This document shows positions 62,938 to 64,000 of a stretch of 64,000 nt of DNA, in pieces. How positions within the stretch are numbered: position 1 is the first letter of the stretch; every line of letters starts with the position of its first letter. Below the pieces are notes generated by a model, which was not told where the DNA came from, searched no databases, and worked only from the letters and a program-made list of their open reading frames with translations. The translations under genes were made by a program, and so were the position numbers. Location: assembly GCF_900120155.1 (NCBI RefSeq), contig NZ_LT635549.1, forward strand, positions 806,001-870,000, read 5' to 3'. This stretch comes from Clostridium sp. Marseille-P3244. GTDB lineage: Bacteria; Bacillota; Clostridia; Lachnospirales; Lachnospiraceae.

Positions 62938-64000
62938 ATGGATATAGAATCGGCAATGAAACGCATACCGCCCCACAGCATTGAAGCAGAACAGGCAGTG
63001 CTGGGGGCGATGCTGATGAGCAAAGATGCGGTCATGACTGCGTCGGAGATACTTACCGGAGAGGATTTCTATCAGACGGCATATGGAATTTTGTTTGACT
63101 CGGCGGTAGACCTTTTTAAAGCAGGACGCCCTGTGGATCTGATTACTCTGCAGGAACATTTAAAAGAGAAGGATGTGCCTCCGGAGATCAGTAGTATGGA
63201 ATTTGCCAGAGAACTGCTGGTAGGAACCCAGACTTCCGCAAACGTGAAGTATTACGCGGAGATTGTGCGTGAAAAGGCGATCCTGCGCAGGCTGATCAAG
63301 GTAAGCGAAGAGACAGCGAATACATGTTATCTGGAAAACCGGCCCCTGGAGGACATTCTGGAGCAGACGGAAAAACAGGTTTTTGAACTTGTGGAATACG
63401 GGAATTCCCAGGAGTATATTCCGATCAGGCAGGTGGTGCTCAACGCGCTTGATGTAATTGAAAGGGCGTCGAAGACAAAGGGGAATGTGACAGGGATCCC
63501 CACCGGATTTATCGATCTTGATTATAAGCTGTCCGGGCTGCAGAAATCAGATCTTGTTCTGATCGCGGCCCGGCCGTCTATGGGGAAAACAGCCTTTGTA
63601 CTGAATATCGCTCAGCATGTGGCATTTCGGCAGAATCTGGCTGTAGCGATCTTTAGTCTGGAGATGTCAAAAGAGCAGCTTATGAACCGGCTTTTTTCCC
63701 TGGAGTCCCATGTGGATGCCCAGGTGCTGAGGACGGGAAATCTGTCAGATACAGACTGGGAAAAACTGATCGAGGGGGCGGGAGTCATCGGGAATTCCCG
63801 GATGATCATTGATGATACGCCGGGTATCACGATTTCAGAAATGCGGTCCAAATGCAGAAAGTATAAACTGGAGCTGGGGCTGGATCTGATCATAATCGAT
63901 TATCTTCAGCTGATGAGCGGGAGCAACAGTCGGAAGAATGAAAGCCGGCAACAGGAAATATCTGAAATTTCCCGTTCACTGAAGGGGCTGGCGAGGGAAC
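62938..64000 (+). CDS. dnaB: Replicative DNA helicase DnaB (3'-truncated by window)
   Basis: The first 354 codons are visible, starting at ATG 62938 after AAGGAGA, and the frame is open to the last base. N-terminal domain IPPHSIEAEQAVLGAML; RecA-like motor domain begins at GIPTGFIDLDYKLSGLQ; Walker A ARPSMGKTAF (about 213-222), EMSKEQL and Walker B LIIIDYLQLM (about 318-327). No intein interrupts the P-loop. It unwinds DNA at the fork. It continues beyond base 64000. Confidence 0.95.
   Translation, partial: MDIESAMKRIPPHSIEAEQAVLGAMLMSKDAVMTASEILTGEDFYQTAYGILFDSAVDLFKAGRPVDLITLQEHLKEKDVPPEISSMEFARELLVGTQTSANVKYYAEIVREKAILRRLIKVSEETANTCYLENRPLEDILEQTEKQVFELVEYGNSQEYIPIRQVVLNALDVIERASKTKGNVTGIPTGFIDLDYKLSGLQKSDLVLIAARPSMGKTAFVLNIAQHVAFRQNLAVAIFSLEMSKEQLMNRLFSLESHVDAQVLRTGNLSDTDWEKLIEGAGVIGNSRMIIDDTPGITISEMRSKCRKYKLELGLDLIIIDYLQLMSGSNSRKNESRQQEISEISRSLKGLARE

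Overview
The window is a gene-dense stretch of a low-to-mid GC Firmicute chromosome, most likely a gut Clostridium of the Lachnospiraceae (Clostridium cluster XIVa). This is inferred from AGGAGG ribosome sites, occasional TTG/GTG starts, a large Bacillus/Clostridium-type SRP RNA, a V-type ATPase operon in the Enterococcus hirae ntp order, MurT/GatD, GdpP-L9-DnaB and S6-Ssb-S18 blocks, and Lachnospiraceae-type proteins of unknown function. No rRNA, tRNA, CRISPR array or prophage was found.

Layout. 1-8.3 kb: housekeeping and hypothetical genes (membrane proteins, degenerate GGDEF-EAL protein, Sfp-type phosphopantetheinyl transferase, VanY-like carboxypeptidase, HTH protein, dGTPase, TadA). 8.3-8.6 kb: SRP RNA on the minus strand with its own promoter. 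8.7-15.5 kb: B12-binding radical SAM protein with a coupled 33-residue membrane peptide, VanW protein, AIR-synthase-like protein, Lrp regulator plus aminotransferase, TrmL. 15.5-20.6 kb: a LysR regulator divergent from C45 hydrolase, GntP permease and L-tartrate dehydratase TtdA/TtdB. 20.7-29.6 kb: nine-gene V-ATPase operon, followed by deoC-deoB.

31.5-41.8 kb is the most distinctive region. A minus-strand operon encodes, in transcription order, a TIM-barrel sugar isomerase, a Gfo/Idh/MocA dehydrogenase, a ROK sugar kinase, a cupin glucose-6-phosphate isomerase, 3-hexulose-6-phosphate synthase and 6-phospho-3-hexuloisomerase. It is divergent from a DeoR-type regulator and a ribose-type ABC importer. 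The last four enzymes form a continuous path between glucose and ribulose 5-phosphate plus formaldehyde. Two near-identical operator-like sequences lie just downstream of the predicted promoters of the enzyme operon and of the transporter operon, which suggests one DeoR regulon.

42.1-44.2 kb: an IS1634-family insertion sequence flanked by a perfect 82-bp direct repeat that carries the promoter of the next gene, a Rpn-family protein lacking its nuclease core. 44.8-53.6 kb: AI-2E-family exporter, FGGY kinase plus HAD phosphatase, MurT/GatD, LUD protein, sortase B, DUF951, then rpsF-ssb-rpsR. 53.8-60.1 kb: accessory block between the two ribosomal/replication blocks, with a choline-binding-like repeat/CAP surface protein, a CoA-disulfide-reductase/rhodanese/sulfite-reductase/ferredoxin fusion, and a diaminopentanoate-dehydrogenase-like enzyme. 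60.4-64 kb: gdpP, rplI and the start of dnaB, which runs off the window.

Family names come from reading the translations by eye; no database search was possible. Promoters, operators and terminators are sequence predictions.
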